Below, piece by piece: positions 34,713 through 45,542 of a DNA stretch of 64,000 nucleotides; positions within the stretch are counted from its first letter, which is position 1; every line of letters begins with the position of its first letter. The DNA lies in assembly GCA_030280995.1 (NCBI GenBank), contig JASXTE010000011.1, forward strand, positions 25,466,817 to 25,530,816, in the 5' to 3' direction. This DNA is from Hemileia vastatrix. Taxonomy: Eukaryota > Basidiomycota > Pucciniomycetes > Pucciniales > Zaghouaniaceae. Under the pieces are notes generated by a model, which had not been told where the DNA came from, did no database searches, and saw only the letters and a program-made list of their open reading frames with translations. Made by a program: the position numbers and the translations under genes.

Positions 34713-36637
34713 TGTCACCCGACGGCCTACGCACAAGGTCGAGGATGTTCCTGAAAGTGAGATGAGGGATTTAGAAACTTCTTCGAAGCACAGAGGAATG
34801 ATTCGAGGAAGTGATTCGAAAGTCACTCAAAGTAAGAGCTACGGTATGGTAAGGTAAACTCTTACAGTCGCCTTGCTGAAAGCAGAATCCGGAGGAGATA
34901 TATGGATTTAGCTGAAAACCCCGTCCTTCCAATAAAAATAACAAAGTAGGTGTTCTAAATCACTAAGCTAACCAATCTACTTAGATCTGATTGATAAAAA
35001 TAATGAAACTCTAAAATAATTAACGCTTATTGAGATTTAATGAAAGTGGCTGTTGATAAAGAAATACTGATAACAACAATTAAGGTGTACCAGTGAAAGA
35101 TCTGAAAAGATTGACTTTTATGTTTTTATAATAATTTTAATTTTTATGAGACAGCAATAATCAAGTCCCAGCGATGAAGACCTTTCTAAAGATACCCTGT
35201 ATGAAGTGTTATTTAAACTGTTGAATTGTATTTCTAAGATGTTATGTAAAAAATAATAATGTTATAAGGGTATTACAAGTTATTTTAATTTGTTGAGTAA
35301 TAAAAAATGAGACTGTAGTGGTTAAAGATTAAGCTGTATGATGTGTTCCCCCTCTCAATTTCGAGTTTGAGAAGCGCTTAAGTATTCCTAGTCACGTGCC
35401 TAAGTTTTCCCCTCCAGAGCTCTTCCAGAGTCAATCCGGAGCCCGTCCGGAGTCCGTACGGAGCCGGAACGGAGTCCGTACGGAGTCAAAGCGGAGTCGA
35501 AACGGAGTCCGTCCGGACTTCCGGACTCAATTTAGAACCTTAAAACCATAATAAAAAATCTAGAAAAATTACACATAATAGAGCTACTTCCCCTTTACCT
35601 ACCAAACTAATTTTCGTAGTCTGCGCAGCTCTAATTACCCCGTGAAAATTCATCAAAGTTAAGTAATTTTTGAAAAACGTAAATATTTCTATAAAACTTT
35701 AAAATTCATTTAAAAATATAAGAAAAATAGTAAAAATTCTGGGAAAATTTCCCAAGGTTCTTGAGTGACTCGACTTGATACTTATAAATTTTTCAGAGCG
35801 TAAAAAATAAGTTTTCTCCGCAAAATAAATTGTTTTCGTGTAGGCATTTGCTCGTGACCAATTTCTTCATATTTAAAACTCCAATAAATTAAATAAAACC
35901 CTTTTATATATAAAATAATAATAACGCCAATCTTGTACGCCGTAATAACTCCATTTACATACTTAGGTGCCATACTAAACTTTAGGCTACCACAACGGGT
36001 TCAAGGTATGTTTGAGAAGAACTATAATATAGTTTCAAAGGTAATAAAAATTCTAAAGATCTCACGAAGGGTTGGAAACTCAACAATGAAAAGGTTTAGG
36101 ATTTAGAAATGATTATTGAGAAAATAAAGAAAGATACGATAATAATGATTTAACTTAAAAGATTTTACCACTATTAAATGTAAATACGTTTTATAATTTA
36201 ATTCTAACAAATATCGAGCCAGATACCCAACCCTTTTATATCCTTTATTCCTCCTCGCATTGACCTCCCTCTCATCGCACCATTCTTATACCACAGACCA
36301 TTACTAACATACACTTAGACCCTCTTTGCTAATATTCGTCCATGCTCAATTTACCCCTTTTAATTAATTAACAAACTTTTAATGAAAACTACTAATGTAC
36401 TATTACGTTGATCATAGCGCTGTGCGTCGCTTATTGAAATTGAGACTAAGGCACACTATTGAGAGATTGACTAATTTAGATTTAGAGTTTAGGCTAGCGC
36501 AGTTGAATAGTAAGTACACAAAGGGGAATCACAGTTGCTATGGAGAATTGCTTTCTGCGCTTCGAGTATAGATTTAGAACTCGATATTATTGATTTAATG
36601 AGCTGCTTTTGCCTTGAGTGTCACGTGGCGTGTGACA
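34713..36637 (-). repeat. Solo chromovirus LTR in element B, itself interrupted
   Basis: Begins TGTCACCCGACGG and ends GGCGTGTGACA, flanked by the 5-bp duplication CCAAC (34,708-34,712 and 36,638-36,642). Without the insertion at 34,845-35,998 it is 771 bp, the same length as 6,685-7,455, and similar throughout. Solo LTRs arise by recombination between the two LTRs of a full element. Confidence 0.95.
34845..35994 (-). repeat. Solo LTR of an element-A-like family
   Basis: Flanked by ACGG (34,841-34,844 and 35,995-35,998). Read on the minus strand it starts TGTGGTAGCC and its last 450 bp match the end of the element A LTR (CACTGGTACACCTTAATTG, GCAAGGCGACTGTAAGAG). The other part differs and holds a GC-rich array at about 35,415-35,525 with units near CGGAGTCCGTA. 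Fourth layer of the nest. Confidence 0.9.
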
Positions 36638-36642
36638 CCAAC

Positions 36643-37304
36643 TTCCAAATCTTCAAATCTTGATTCATCTTCTGAATCACATCTTCTAAAATTGTGCAGT
36701 TTATCCTCATGCTGGAGGTCCAAAAATAGATCTTTATGATCTTCTCTCTTCAAAATTTTCTGCAGTTTAACCTCATGCTGGAGGCCCAAAAATAGATCTT
36801 GACAATCTTCACAAAAATATTTTGCGTCTTCTTTATTCATTATCTTTAGATTTTTTTCTTGATATTCATGAATTATCTTGAAATTTTAATCTTCTTTTCT
36901 CGAGTTTTCTTCTGACCTACAAAAATAACCAGGGGTTTCCCCAATTCTCACAGGTGTAGCGCAGGTAATGTTTTTGAAAGGTGTAGAAGAAACCCTTGCA
37001 GTGCACAATTGGGAGGACTTACTTTTAGACCCCAATCTCACCGCCCCAAAACGTTTCCGCATATCTTTCAATAAAGATATATAACCAATCTTCTTCCCTG
37101 AGCTTCAATTAAAAATAATTGAGAATCTTGAGAGAGAACAGAGACTTGATAAAAAACTTGATGAATACTTGCAGAGAAGAGAAACATTAAAAAGAGAAAG
37201 TTGAAAATCCACTTGGTATATCTCCAAGGGAGCTGACCTACTACAACCTGGGATTTCCTCATCTCGGGGAGAGGTTGTAGCACTAGGGTGATCAGCCCTC
37301 ATTA
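36643..37304 (-). pseudogene. pol: Element B pol N-terminal spacer
   Basis: Starts at the ATG at 37,302-37,300 that overlaps the Gag-Pro stop (TAATG). It encodes no known domain. It has a block also found once more in B at about 34,540-34,700 (SKSSQLCTARVSSTPFKNIT), so about 150 bp are duplicated within B. Then come two LQHExKL repeats, which are module-1 copies at 36,763-36,784 and 36,697-36,718. Frameshifts occur near 37,105 and 36,890. Element C has the same spacer at 44,937-45,542. Confidence 0.75.
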
Positions 37305-37850
37305 CTCTAAAAAAGACATATTCTCAATAGAGCCTGAGCCGCACTCCAAAAAACCCGAGGCAGCACCCACTTCCTTCCTTCTCCTGCAGCAGTCCATGCA
37401 CTGACACATTGAAGATAAACCAGGCCTAGTCTCCCAACCATCCTCTCCAGGGGATGACAACCTCATGTGAAGCCTCCTTTTGTCTTCACCAGTCAACTCC
37501 AAACTGATTCCCAAATCAAATTGATAACTAATTCTTGCCTGAATATCCATCAAGAATGGCCCACCCAAATCTGCTTTTAAATTAACTTTAGCAATGTAAA
37601 AATGAACCTTCCCTGAGGCTCCTCCAACATCTAACTTCACAAACTCTGAAGTTCCAACCAATTCAGTGACATGGCCACCGATCCCTCTCGAATTCCCACC
37701 AATACCAGTTTTGATGGGGATGCCCATATGAGTTGCCTCAAACAAAGAAATCAGGTTTATCTGAGAACCTGAATCCACCAATGCCCTTGCCTCCCTGCCA
37801 TTCATAGTGACATTGACATATCCCAGAGGAGCAGAAAAATGAGTTTCCAA
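37302..37850 (-). CDS. Element B protease (retropepsin)
   Basis: 182 open residues containing the aspartic protease site ARALVDSGSQINLIS (about 37,800-37,756), then a flap region rich in Gly, and a Cys-rich tail (CQCMDCCRRRK). In element C this is fused in frame with Gag; here a single G-to-T change makes a TAG at about 37,857, so Gag and protease are separated. The end TAA overlaps the pol ATG (TAATG). Confidence 0.85.
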   Translation of the reverse strand: METHFSAPLGYVNVTMNGREARALVDSGSQINLISLFEATHMGIPIKTGIGGNSRGIGGHVTELVGTSEFVKLDVGGASGKVHFYIAKVNLKADLGGPFLMDIQARISYQFDLGISLELTGEDKRRLHMRLSSPGEDGWETRPGLSSMCQCMDCCRRRKEVGAASGFLECGSGSIENMSFLE

Positions 37851-37853
37851 CCC

Positions 37854-39683
37854 CTAACCAAACTTTTCAGCAGCATCACAAATGTATTCTACCTGACCAG
37901 AAGAAACCCTTCTCCTGGTCAATAACTTTTTATGCCTATCAGCCAAACGTGGACTGATAGCATACAATTCCCCATAAGATAGGGAAACCTGACCCTGGTT
38001 CATCCTTTCCAGGACAGAGTCCATAACATTAACTTGACCAGACACTACTGGCCTCTCAAAGTGAGCTCTTTGCTTCACAACCTTGGTCCTAGAAGATTCT
38101 TGAGGACCAGCACCACCAACAGATTTACCATTAACAGGAACCAAACTAGATCCCTCACCAGAACCTCTGATTCCAACAGGCTTTGGCAATGAAGCCAAAG
38201 GGACATCCTCCTCAGAGTCAGAATCCACCTCCATTGCCATTGGCTCACCATTCAGGTCCAATGCACCAAAACTAGGGGGGCCCATGTCAGCCATACCCTT
38301 CTGCATCTTGTACAGCTCCTCTTTGCTGTAACTCTTCCTAGCTGCACTCAGCTTAGGATCCCCCTTTGAAGCATTTGGCTTTGGTTGGGCCTGAGAACTG
38401 CTCTTAGGCCTTCCCACCTTTCCTGCTTCCACATCATAAACACCAGCCAAGCATTCACCACTTGACTGTCCACCACAAGAATACAACTCCAAACCACCAA
38501 AGGAAGTAGAAAAAGAGACCTTATTGACCTCCTTCCCCTTTCCCTTGACGTCCTCATCTACTTTAACAGAAGACTTCCCCTGATCAGGAATCTCCTCAAA
38601 CCTTGGCCTCCTTTGATTGAGACCAACCATTCTCCTAACCAAATAAACAGGAGCCTGCCCCTCACTGGGCTTCACAAAAGAACCGTCAGGGAACTTAAAA
38701 ACCCTGCCATCAAACTCCACTTTTCTTTCAGACACATCTCTGTTCAATGCCCAACAATCATTGGACCTGTGCCCCCTCCTACTGCAATAAGAGCAAACCC
38801 AAGGATCACTCCTACCAGCCCTCCTTTCAAAATCTCTAGGCTGAGAAGGTGCCTTATTAACCTTCTTGGCCTCCTGAACAAAAATGTGAAGCTGTTTTGT
38901 AAGATCAGCCAGCTTCTCCACCATTGGGTCCCTCTCCTGTTTGGGAACCTGCACCAAATTTTTCTCCTCCTTCTTCTCCCTTACTTCCTCTTCAGCCAAA
39001 GCCTCACTGACTTTGCTGACATACTTGGCACACCCCTCCTCATAGGTGTCCACAGCCAATAACTTCAAATGGGCCTCAACAGCCTCCTTCACCTTATCCA
39101 AGGCAAGCAACTTCTGGTCCCCATTAGAAAGAGTCTTCATCAACTCCTTTCTTGACAGCTCCTTCAACACATCCATCCTGACATCTCTAGCCAGGGCAGA
39201 CCAAAAAACATCCTTGGCAGCATTTTCATGTGCGAGCTCCTCCACTTCTACCAAATAATCCACCACAGGATCAAACTGTAGCAGAAACTTCCTGTAACTA
39301 TGCAAGTTACCAACACCACCATAAGATTTCCATTCACTGACAACCTTGTTCAGATCCACCATAGTGAACCTGACACCCCATCTATCCACCATTTCCCTAC
39401 ACAACAATTTCCCATCCCTCTTCTTGTAGCCAGACATGGCCACAATCTCCTTCTCCACTGACCTATCACCAATGAAGAAGATAATCTGCTTCACCATGTC
39501 CAGGTAGGAAGCACCATCCACTCCAGCAGCAGTTTCATACTTCTCTAGAAACCACTTGACATCCTCCCCATTAAACTTGGTACCATCCCAAGTTTTAATC
39601 CTCACACACTCCCTAACCATCACAGAAGGAGGACCATCCCCCCCACTGACAGTCACCACAGGAATAGCAGAACCAGAAGCCAT
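37854..39683 (-). CDS. gag: Element B Gag
   Basis: About 609 residues from ATG 39,683 (an upstream GTG extends the frame to 39,701 but is not a likely start). A capsid-like N-terminal half (KTWDGTKFNGEDVKWFLEKYE, MVKQIIFFIGD) is followed by a charged hinge and a zinc knuckle C-X2-C-X4-H-X4-C (VCSYCSRRGHRSNDC, near 38,795-38,751). The C-terminal part ends with LSYGELYAISPRL, resembling the DUF4100-type segment before retropepsins of basidiomycete elements. One stop from a Gag-Pro fusion. Confidence 0.88.
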   Translation of the reverse strand: MASGSAIPVVTVSGGDGPPSVMVRECVRIKTWDGTKFNGEDVKWFLEKYETAAGVDGASYLDMVKQIIFFIGDRSVEKEIVAMSGYKKRDGKLLCREMVDRWGVRFTMVDLNKVVSEWKSYGGVGNLHSYRKFLLQFDPVVDYLVEVEELAHENAAKDVFWSALARDVRMDVLKELSRKELMKTLSNGDQKLLALDKVKEAVEAHLKLLAVDTYEEGCAKYVSKVSEALAEEEVREKKEEKNLVQVPKQERDPMVEKLADLTKQLHIFVQEAKKVNKAPSQPRDFERRAGRSDPWVCSYCSRRGHRSNDCWALNRDVSERKVEFDGRVFKFPDGSFVKPSEGQAPVYLVRRMVGLNQRRPRFEEIPDQGKSSVKVDEDVKGKGKEVNKVSFSTSFGGLELYSCGGQSSGECLAGVYDVEAGKVGRPKSSSQAQPKPNASKGDPKLSAARKSYSKEELYKMQKGMADMGPPSFGALDLNGEPMAMEVDSDSEEDVPLASLPKPVGIRGSGEGSSLVPVNGKSVGGAGPQESSRTKVVKQRAHFERPVVSGQVNVMDSVLERMNQGQVSLSYGELYAISPRLADRHKKLLTRRRVSSGQVEYICDAAEKFG

Positions 39684-39753
39684 TCCTCCTGACCAAAACA
39701 CTAAAAAGAGTCAACCAAAGAAAACAGAGATTCCAAAGAACTAGCAAGTTCCA

Positions 39754-39770
39754 CCCCACGTTGGGCGCCA
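39754..39770 (-). promoter_or_regulatory. Element B primer-binding site
   Basis: On the minus strand TGGCGCCCAACGTGGGG, 4 nt inside the 5' LTR. This is the tRNA-Lys-type primer site pattern; the exact fungal tRNA should be checked. Confidence 0.85.
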
Positions 39771-39774
39771 GAAA

Positions 39775-40866
39775 TGTAGACAATCCTATAGTACTAGCTA
39801 TAGGCCTTGACCAAGGGAGTTGGAGAAAAACCAGAGAGAAAATCCCCTGTCCCTTTAGAAAACTAGAGTGAGATTTACTTGCGAAAGTAAGTTGGTTCCT
39901 GTTTTGCTAAAGCCCCTTTTAAGCACACTTGACTGCTTGATGAGCCAAGAAAGTAGTCATCAGATAGACTACCAGACCAAAGAACTGAAATGTAGAACAA
40001 AGTCCACACCAGAGACAGCAAAGATACTTGATGTAGGCTGCAAATCCACACCATAGACAGCAATAATACTTGCTATAGCTTGCAAGACTATAACAGAGAA
40101 ACAGTTGCCAAAGTTAAGTTAAATGAAGAACTCACTTGCAACAAACACAGCCAATTGTGGCCAGAAAACAGTGAAAACTGAGTGAGGAACAATGAGATCA
40201 CCTCCAGATGGTTGTATGATGATTAAGGCTGCCCCAAACTGTCTTATTCACTATGTACACACAGACCATTAACTAAGAGCCCATGCGCACCCACCAATCT
40301 GGCGCCTGTACCTGCCAAATTGCATAAAAAACCCTCCTGGAGCGCTCCGCAACCTCCTAAAACAGAGGCGGGCGGGCCGCCCGACGTCGGAGATGCCGCC
40401 TGAAGCAGCCCGGCCTCCCTGGAGCCAGAAAACCAATAAAAACCACTAATCTACTTAGAAAAATTAGCTACAACTACTAAAACCTTTAAAACACGGAATT
40501 TCACTATAACAACATTGGGACATGAAATATAGAGAAAAATTAGCTCAATCCAATGGTACTAAGCACTTAACCCTAAGACTTAAGGTTAGCCTGTAAAACA
40601 CGAAAAACAAAATTAAACAGCAATCTTTTATAAATGAAAAAAGAGGAAATGACCCCTTAATACTCAGAATATGAAAAATGTCTTCATGACATTAAATATA
40701 GAAAAAAACCAGGGCTATCCAATGATAGCACCCACATACCCGCAGACCCAATATCCACAGTATAAAACCAGAAAAATACCCAATTCTTTAACAAATGTCA
40801 ATTAAGACATGCACAAACCGCGCCAAATCACACAACAAAGGTCCCTGCCAATGTTGGAAGACCACA
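39775..40866 (-). repeat. Element B 5' LTR (1,092 bp)
   Basis: Plus-strand boundaries TGTAGACAATCC and GGAAGACCACA, followed by the right copy of CCGC at 40,867-40,870. Near identical to 21,967-23,058. The GC-rich patch (about 40,365-40,430) is kept. Confidence 0.95.
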
Positions 40867-40870
40867 CCGC

Positions 40871-40943
40871 CAATCAAGTTAAGAGGTTCTATCCTAGAGG
40901 TACTACAAGGACAGAAATATACTCCGCAATGAGGATAAACTAA
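40871..40943 (+). pseudogene. pol: Element A pol, last codons after insertion B
   Basis: Continues the frame broken at 21,966 and encodes QVKRFYPRGT and further residues up to TAA 40,941-40,943. The last codons overlap hairpin module 1 at 40,922-40,940. Confidence 0.85.
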
Positions 40944-41367
40944 ACAAAAAAAATCATTCATTATCAAGTTTAACTCCGGAATGAGGATAAATTACTTTCT
41001 TATTAGTAGTATTACTGTTGTTTTACTATGGTATGGGAGACAAAACTGTTAATGAAATTTTATGACATTTATGAAGACATTTGCTTGAAAATTCTTAAAA
41101 CTCTTAAAAGAGACAAAAATTATGAGGAAGATATATGTTGGGTTGATAAATTTTTTATTGGTAGAAGCGCTCACAGGGGAACCTTCCAATTAAATATTGA
41201 CAAGTTTGGGGGTAATTGATGGGCTGGCTGCTCTATACACAATTACCCCACAATGTCCGTTACCAATTTTTCCCTGTTTCTAGTTGAATCCTGGCTTTGT
41301 TTTTTGATCTATAGGAAGTCCACTAAGACTATAAACTGAAACAAATGAAAAGAAACTGCTCTTATTT
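40944..41367 (+). repeat. Element A 3' region, first part
   Basis: Contains module 1 at 40,974 (CTC/GAG stem, loop CGGAAT) and 41,317 (AGTC/GACT, loop CACTAA), and module 2 at 41,209-41,249 (GGGGTAATTG/CAATTACCCC). The short ORF 41,028-41,219 has no support as a gene. Cut by element C at 41,371. Confidence 0.75.
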
Positions 41368-41371
41368 CCGG

Positions 41372-42464
41372 TGTGGTCTTCCAACATTGGCAGGGGCCTT
41401 TGTTGTGTGATTTGGCGCTGTTTGTGCATGTCTTAATTGTCATCTGTTAAGGAATTTGGTATTTTTCTGGTTTTATTCCGTGGATATTGGGTCTGCAATT
41501 ATGTGGGTACTATCATTGGATAGCCCTGGTTTTTCTCTATATTTTATGTCTTGAGGCATTTTTCATATTCTGAGTTTTAAGGGGTCATTTCCTCATTTTT
41601 CATTTATAAAAGATTGCTGTTTAATTTTGTTTTTCGTGTTTTACGGGCTAACCTTAAGTCTTAGGGTTAAGTGCTTAGTACCATTTGATAGAGCTAATTT
41701 TTCTCTATATTTCATGTCTAAATGTTGTTATAGTGAAATTCCGTGTTTTAAAGGTTTTAGTAGTTGTAGCTAATTTTTCTAAGTAGATTAGTGGTTTTTT
41801 ATTGGTTTTCTGGCTTCAGGGAGGCCGGGCCGCTTCAGGCGGCATCTCCGACGTCGGGCGGCCCGCCCACCTCTGTTTTAGGAGGTTGGGGAGCACTCCA
41901 GGAGGGTTTTTTATGCAATTTGGCAGGTACAGGCGCCAGATTGGTGGGTGCGCATGGGCTCTTAGTTAGTGGTCTGTGTGTAATTAGTGAATAAGACAGT
42001 TTGCGGCAACCTTAATCATCATACAACCATCCGGAGGTGATCTCATTGTTCCTCACTCAGTTTTCACTGTTTTCTGGCCACAATAGGCTGTGTTTGTTGC
42101 AAGTGAGTTCTTCATTTAACTTAACTTTGGCAACTGTTTTCTCTGTTATAGTCTTGCAAGCTATAGCAAGTATTATTGCTGTCTCTGGTGTGGATTTGCA
42201 GCCTACATCAAGTATCTTTGCTGTCTCTGGTGTGGACTTTGTTCTACATTTCAGTTCTTTGGTCAGGTAGTCTATCTGGGGACTACTTTCTTGGCTCATC
42301 AAGCAGTCAAGTGTGTTAAATAGGAGCTTTAGCAAAACAGGAACCAACTTACTTTAGCAAGTAAATCTCACTCTATTTTTCTAAAGGGACAGGGGATTTT
42401 CTCTCTGGTTTTTCTCCAACTCCCTTGGTCAAGGCCTATAGCTAGTACTATAGGATTGTCTACA
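41372..42464 (+). repeat. Element C 5' LTR
   Basis: TGTGGTCTTCC...TTGTCTACA, 1,093 bp, same family as the B LTRs in reverse. A GC-rich patch lies at about 41,820-41,875; part of it is deleted in the 3' LTR. Confidence 0.95.
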
Positions 42465-42468
42465 TTTC

Positions 42469-42485
42469 TGGCGCCCAACGTGGGG
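42469..42485 (+). promoter_or_regulatory. Element C primer-binding site
   Basis: TGGCGCCCAACGTGGGG, 4 nt after the LTR, identical to that of element B. Confidence 0.88.
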
Positions 42486-42555
42486 TGGAACTTGCTAGTT
42501 CTTTGGAATCTCTGTTTTATTTGGTTGGCTCTTTTTGGTGTTTTGGTCAGGAGGA

Positions 42556-44937
42556 ATGGCTTCTGGTTCTGCTATTCCTGTGGTGACTGTCAGTGGGGGG
42601 GATGGTCCTCCTTCTGTGATGGTTAGGGAGTGTGTAAGGATTAAAACTTGGGATGGTACCAAGTTTAATGGGGAGGATGTCAAGTGGTTTCTAGAGAAGT
42701 ATGAAACTGCTGCTGGAGTGGATGGTGCTTCCTACCTGGACATGGTGAAGCAGATTATCTTCTTCATTGGTGATAGGTCAGTGGAGAAGGAGATTGTGGC
42801 CATGTCTGGCTACAAGAAGAGGGATTGGAAATTGTTGTGTAGTGAAATGGTGGATAGATGGGGTGTCAGGTTCACTATGGTGGACTTGAACAAGGTTGTC
42901 AGTGAATGGCAATCTTATGGTGGTGTTGGTAACTTGCATAGTTACAGGAAGTTTCTGCTACAGTTTGATCCTGTGGTGGAATACTTGGTGGAAGTGGAGG
43001 AGCTGGCACATGAAAATGCTGCCAAAGATGTTTTTTGGTCTGCCCTGGCTAGAGATGTCAGGATGGATGTGTTGAAGGAGTTGTCAAGAAAGGAATTGAA
43101 GAAAACTCTTTCTAATGGGGATCAGAAGTTGCCTGCCTTGGATAAGGTGAAGGAGGCTGTTGAGGCCCATTTGAAGTTATTGGCTGTGGAAACCTATCAG
43201 GAGGGGTGTGCCAAGTATGTCAGCAAAGTCAGTGAGGCTTTGGCTGAAGAGGAAGTTAGGGAGAAGAAGGAGGAGAAAAATTTGGTGCAGGTTCCCAAAC
43301 AGGAGAGGGACCCAATGGTGGAGCAGCTGGCTGATCTGACAAAATAGCTGCACATTTTTGTTCAGGAGGCCAAGAAGGTTAATAAGGCACCTTCTCAGTC
43401 AAGAGAGTTTGAAAGAAGGGCTGGTAGGAATGATCCTTGGGTTTGCTCTTATTGTAGTAAGAGAGGACACAGGTCCAATGATTGTTGGGCACTGAACAGA
43501 GATGTGTCTGAAGGAAAAGTGGAGTTTGATGGCAGGGTTTTTAAGTTCCCTGATGGTTCTTTTGTGAAGCCCAGTGAGGGGCAGGCTCCTGTTGATTTGG
43601 TCAGGAGAAGGGGTGGTCTCAATCAAAGGAGGCCAAGGTTTGAGGAGATTCCTGATCAGGGGAAGTCTTCTGTTAAGGTAGATGAGGACGTCAAGGGAAA
43701 GGGGAAGGAGGTCAATAAGGTCTCTTTTTCTACTTCTTTTGGTGGTTTGGAGTTGTATTCTTGTGGTGGACAGTCAAGTGGTGAATGCTTGGCTGGTGTT
43801 TATGATGTGGAAGCAGGAAAGGTGGGTAGGCCTAAGAGCAGTTCTCAGGCCCAACCAAAGCCAAATGCTTCAAAGGGTGATCCTAAGCTGAGTGCAGCTA
43901 GGAAAAGGTACAGCAAAGAGGAGCTGTACAAGATGCAGAAGGGTATGGCTGACGTGGGCCCCCCTAGTTTTGGTGCATTGGACCTGAATGGTGAGCCAAT
44001 GCCAATGGAGGTGGATTCTGACTCCGAGGAGGATGTCCCTTTAGCTTCATTGCCAAAGCCTGTTGGAGTCAGAGGTTCTGGTGAGGGATCTGGTTTGGTT
44101 CCTGTTAATGGTAAATCTGTTGTTGGTGCTGGTCCTCAAGAATCTTCTAGGACCAAGGCGGTGAAGCAAAGAGCTCACTTTGAGAGGCCAGTAGTGTCTG
44201 GTCAAGTTAATGTTATGGACTCTGTCCTGGAAAGGATGAACCAGGGTCAGGTTTCCCTATCTTATGGGGAATTGTATGCTATCAGTCCAGGTTTGGCTGA
44301 TAGGCAGAAGAAGTTGTTGACCAGGAGAAGGGTTTCTTCTGGTGAGGTAGAATACATTTGTGATTCTGCTGAAAAGTTTGGTGAGGGGTTGGAAACTCAT
44401 TTTTCTGCTCCTCTGGGATATTTCAATGTCACTCTGAATGGCAGGGAGGCAAGGGCATTGGTGGATTCAGGTTCTCAGATAAACCTGATTTCTTTGTTTG
44501 AGGCAAGTCATATGGGCCTCCCCACAAAAACTGGTATTGGTGGGAATTTGAGAGGGATCGGTGGCCATGTCACTGAATTGGTCGGACCTTCAGAGTTTGT
44601 GAAGTTAGATGTTGGAGGAGCCTCAGGGAAGGTTCATTTTTACATTGCTTAAGGTAATGTAAAAGCAGTTTTGGGCGGGCCATTCTTGATGGATTTTCAG
44701 GCAAGAATTGGTTATCAATTTGATTTGGGAATCAGTTTGGAGTTGACTGGTGAAGACGAAAGGAGGCTTCACATGAGGTTATCATCCCCTGGAGAGGATG
44801 GTTGGGAGACTAGGCCTGGTTTATCTTCAATGTGCCAGTGCATGGACTGCTGCAGGAGAAGGAAGGAAGTGGGTGCTGCCTCTGGTTTTTTGGAGTGCGG
44901 CTCAGGCTCTATTGAGAGTCTGTCTTTTTTAGAGTAA
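42556..44937 (+). pseudogene. gag-pro: Element C Gag-protease, nearly intact
   Basis: ATG 42,556. Gag and protease are one frame. Only two nonsense positions are seen: TAG at 43,345-43,347 (CAG in B) and TAA at 44,650-44,652. The zinc knuckle C-X2-C-X4-H-X4-C (43,445-43,485) and the retropepsin site DSGS (about 44,464-44,475) are intact. The terminal TAA 44,935-44,937 overlaps ATG 44,937-44,939. Very similar to element B over the full length. Confidence 0.9.
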
Positions 44938-44939
44938 TG
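44935..44939 (+). promoter_or_regulatory. Stop-start overlap TAATG between Gag-Pro and pol
   Basis: Gag-Pro TAA and pol ATG share one base. Element B has the same arrangement at 37,304-37,300 (minus), and element A has TAATTATG at 17,871-17,878. This suggests pol translation by termination-reinitiation, as described for some LINEs and fungal viruses, in place of frameshifting. Confidence 0.65.
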
Positions 44940-45542
44940 AGGGCTGATCACCCTAGTGCTACAACCTCTCCCCGAGATGAGGAAATCCCAGGTTGTAGTA
45001 GGTCAGCTCCCTTGGAGATATACCAAGTGGATTTTCAACTTTCTCTTTTTAATGTTTCTCTTCTCTGCAAGTATTCATCAAGTTTTTTATCAAGTCTCTG
45101 TTCTCTCTCAAGATTCTTAATTATTTTTAATTCAAGTTTAAAGAAGAAGATTGGTTATATATCTTTATTGAAAGATATACGGAAAAGTTTTGGGGCGGTG
45201 AGATTGGGGTCTAAAAGTAAGTCCTCCCAATTGTGCACCGCTAGGGTTTCTTCTACACCTTTCAAAAACATTACCTGGGCCACACCTGTGAGCATTTGGG
45301 AAACCCTTGGTTATTTTTGTAGGTCAGAAGAAAACTCAAGAAAAGAAGATAAAAATTTCAAGATAATTCAAGAAAATCAAGAAAAAAATCTGAAGATAAT
45401 GAAGAAAGAAGATGCAAAATATTTTTGTGAAGATTGTCAAGATCTATTTTTGGGCCTCCAGCATGAGGTTTAACTGCAGAAAATTTTGAAGCATGATGAT
45501 CGTCAAGATTTATTTTTGGACCTCCAGCATGAGGTTAAACTG
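44937..45542 (+). pseudogene. Element C pol spacer, RT and integrase deleted
   Basis: Starts at the overlapping ATG and runs open to TAA 45,471-45,473. It encodes the spacer seen in B, including SKSSQLCTARVSSTPFKNIT and the LQHEV repeats. The latter coincide with module-1 copies at 45,455 and 45,520 (CCTC/GAGG stem, loop CAGCAT). Homology with B pol ends right behind the second copy, where the sequence changes to 3'-region DNA. Confidence 0.75.

Larger units (their letters stand above)
21967..40866 (-). mobile_element. Element B: LTR retrotransposon inserted in A pol
   Basis: Two 1,092-bp LTRs (39,775-40,866 is 5'; 21,967-23,058 is 3') differ at few positions, so B is much younger than A. 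Minus-strand order: LTR, primer site, Gag, protease, pol, long 3' region with sense hairpin modules and two antisense ORFs, LTR. It has itself received a Harbinger-like transposon (27,377-31,117) and a solo chromovirus LTR (34,713-36,637). Without these it would be about 13 kb. Confidence 0.95.

Noticed and set aside
35415..35525. GC-rich array as a CpG island or promoter of a host gene
   Set aside because: It lies inside a solo LTR and consists of CGGAGTCCGTA-type units; no gene follows.
38613..39258. Plus-strand ORFs opposite to element B Gag (149 and 70 residues)
   Set aside because: They mirror Gag codons on the complementary strand; the same happens in C, and no domain is visible.
42037..42347. 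Short ORFs in the B/C LTRs on both strands (77-96 residues)
   Set aside because: They recur only because the LTR is repeated four times; they overlap on opposite strands and have no recognisable domain.
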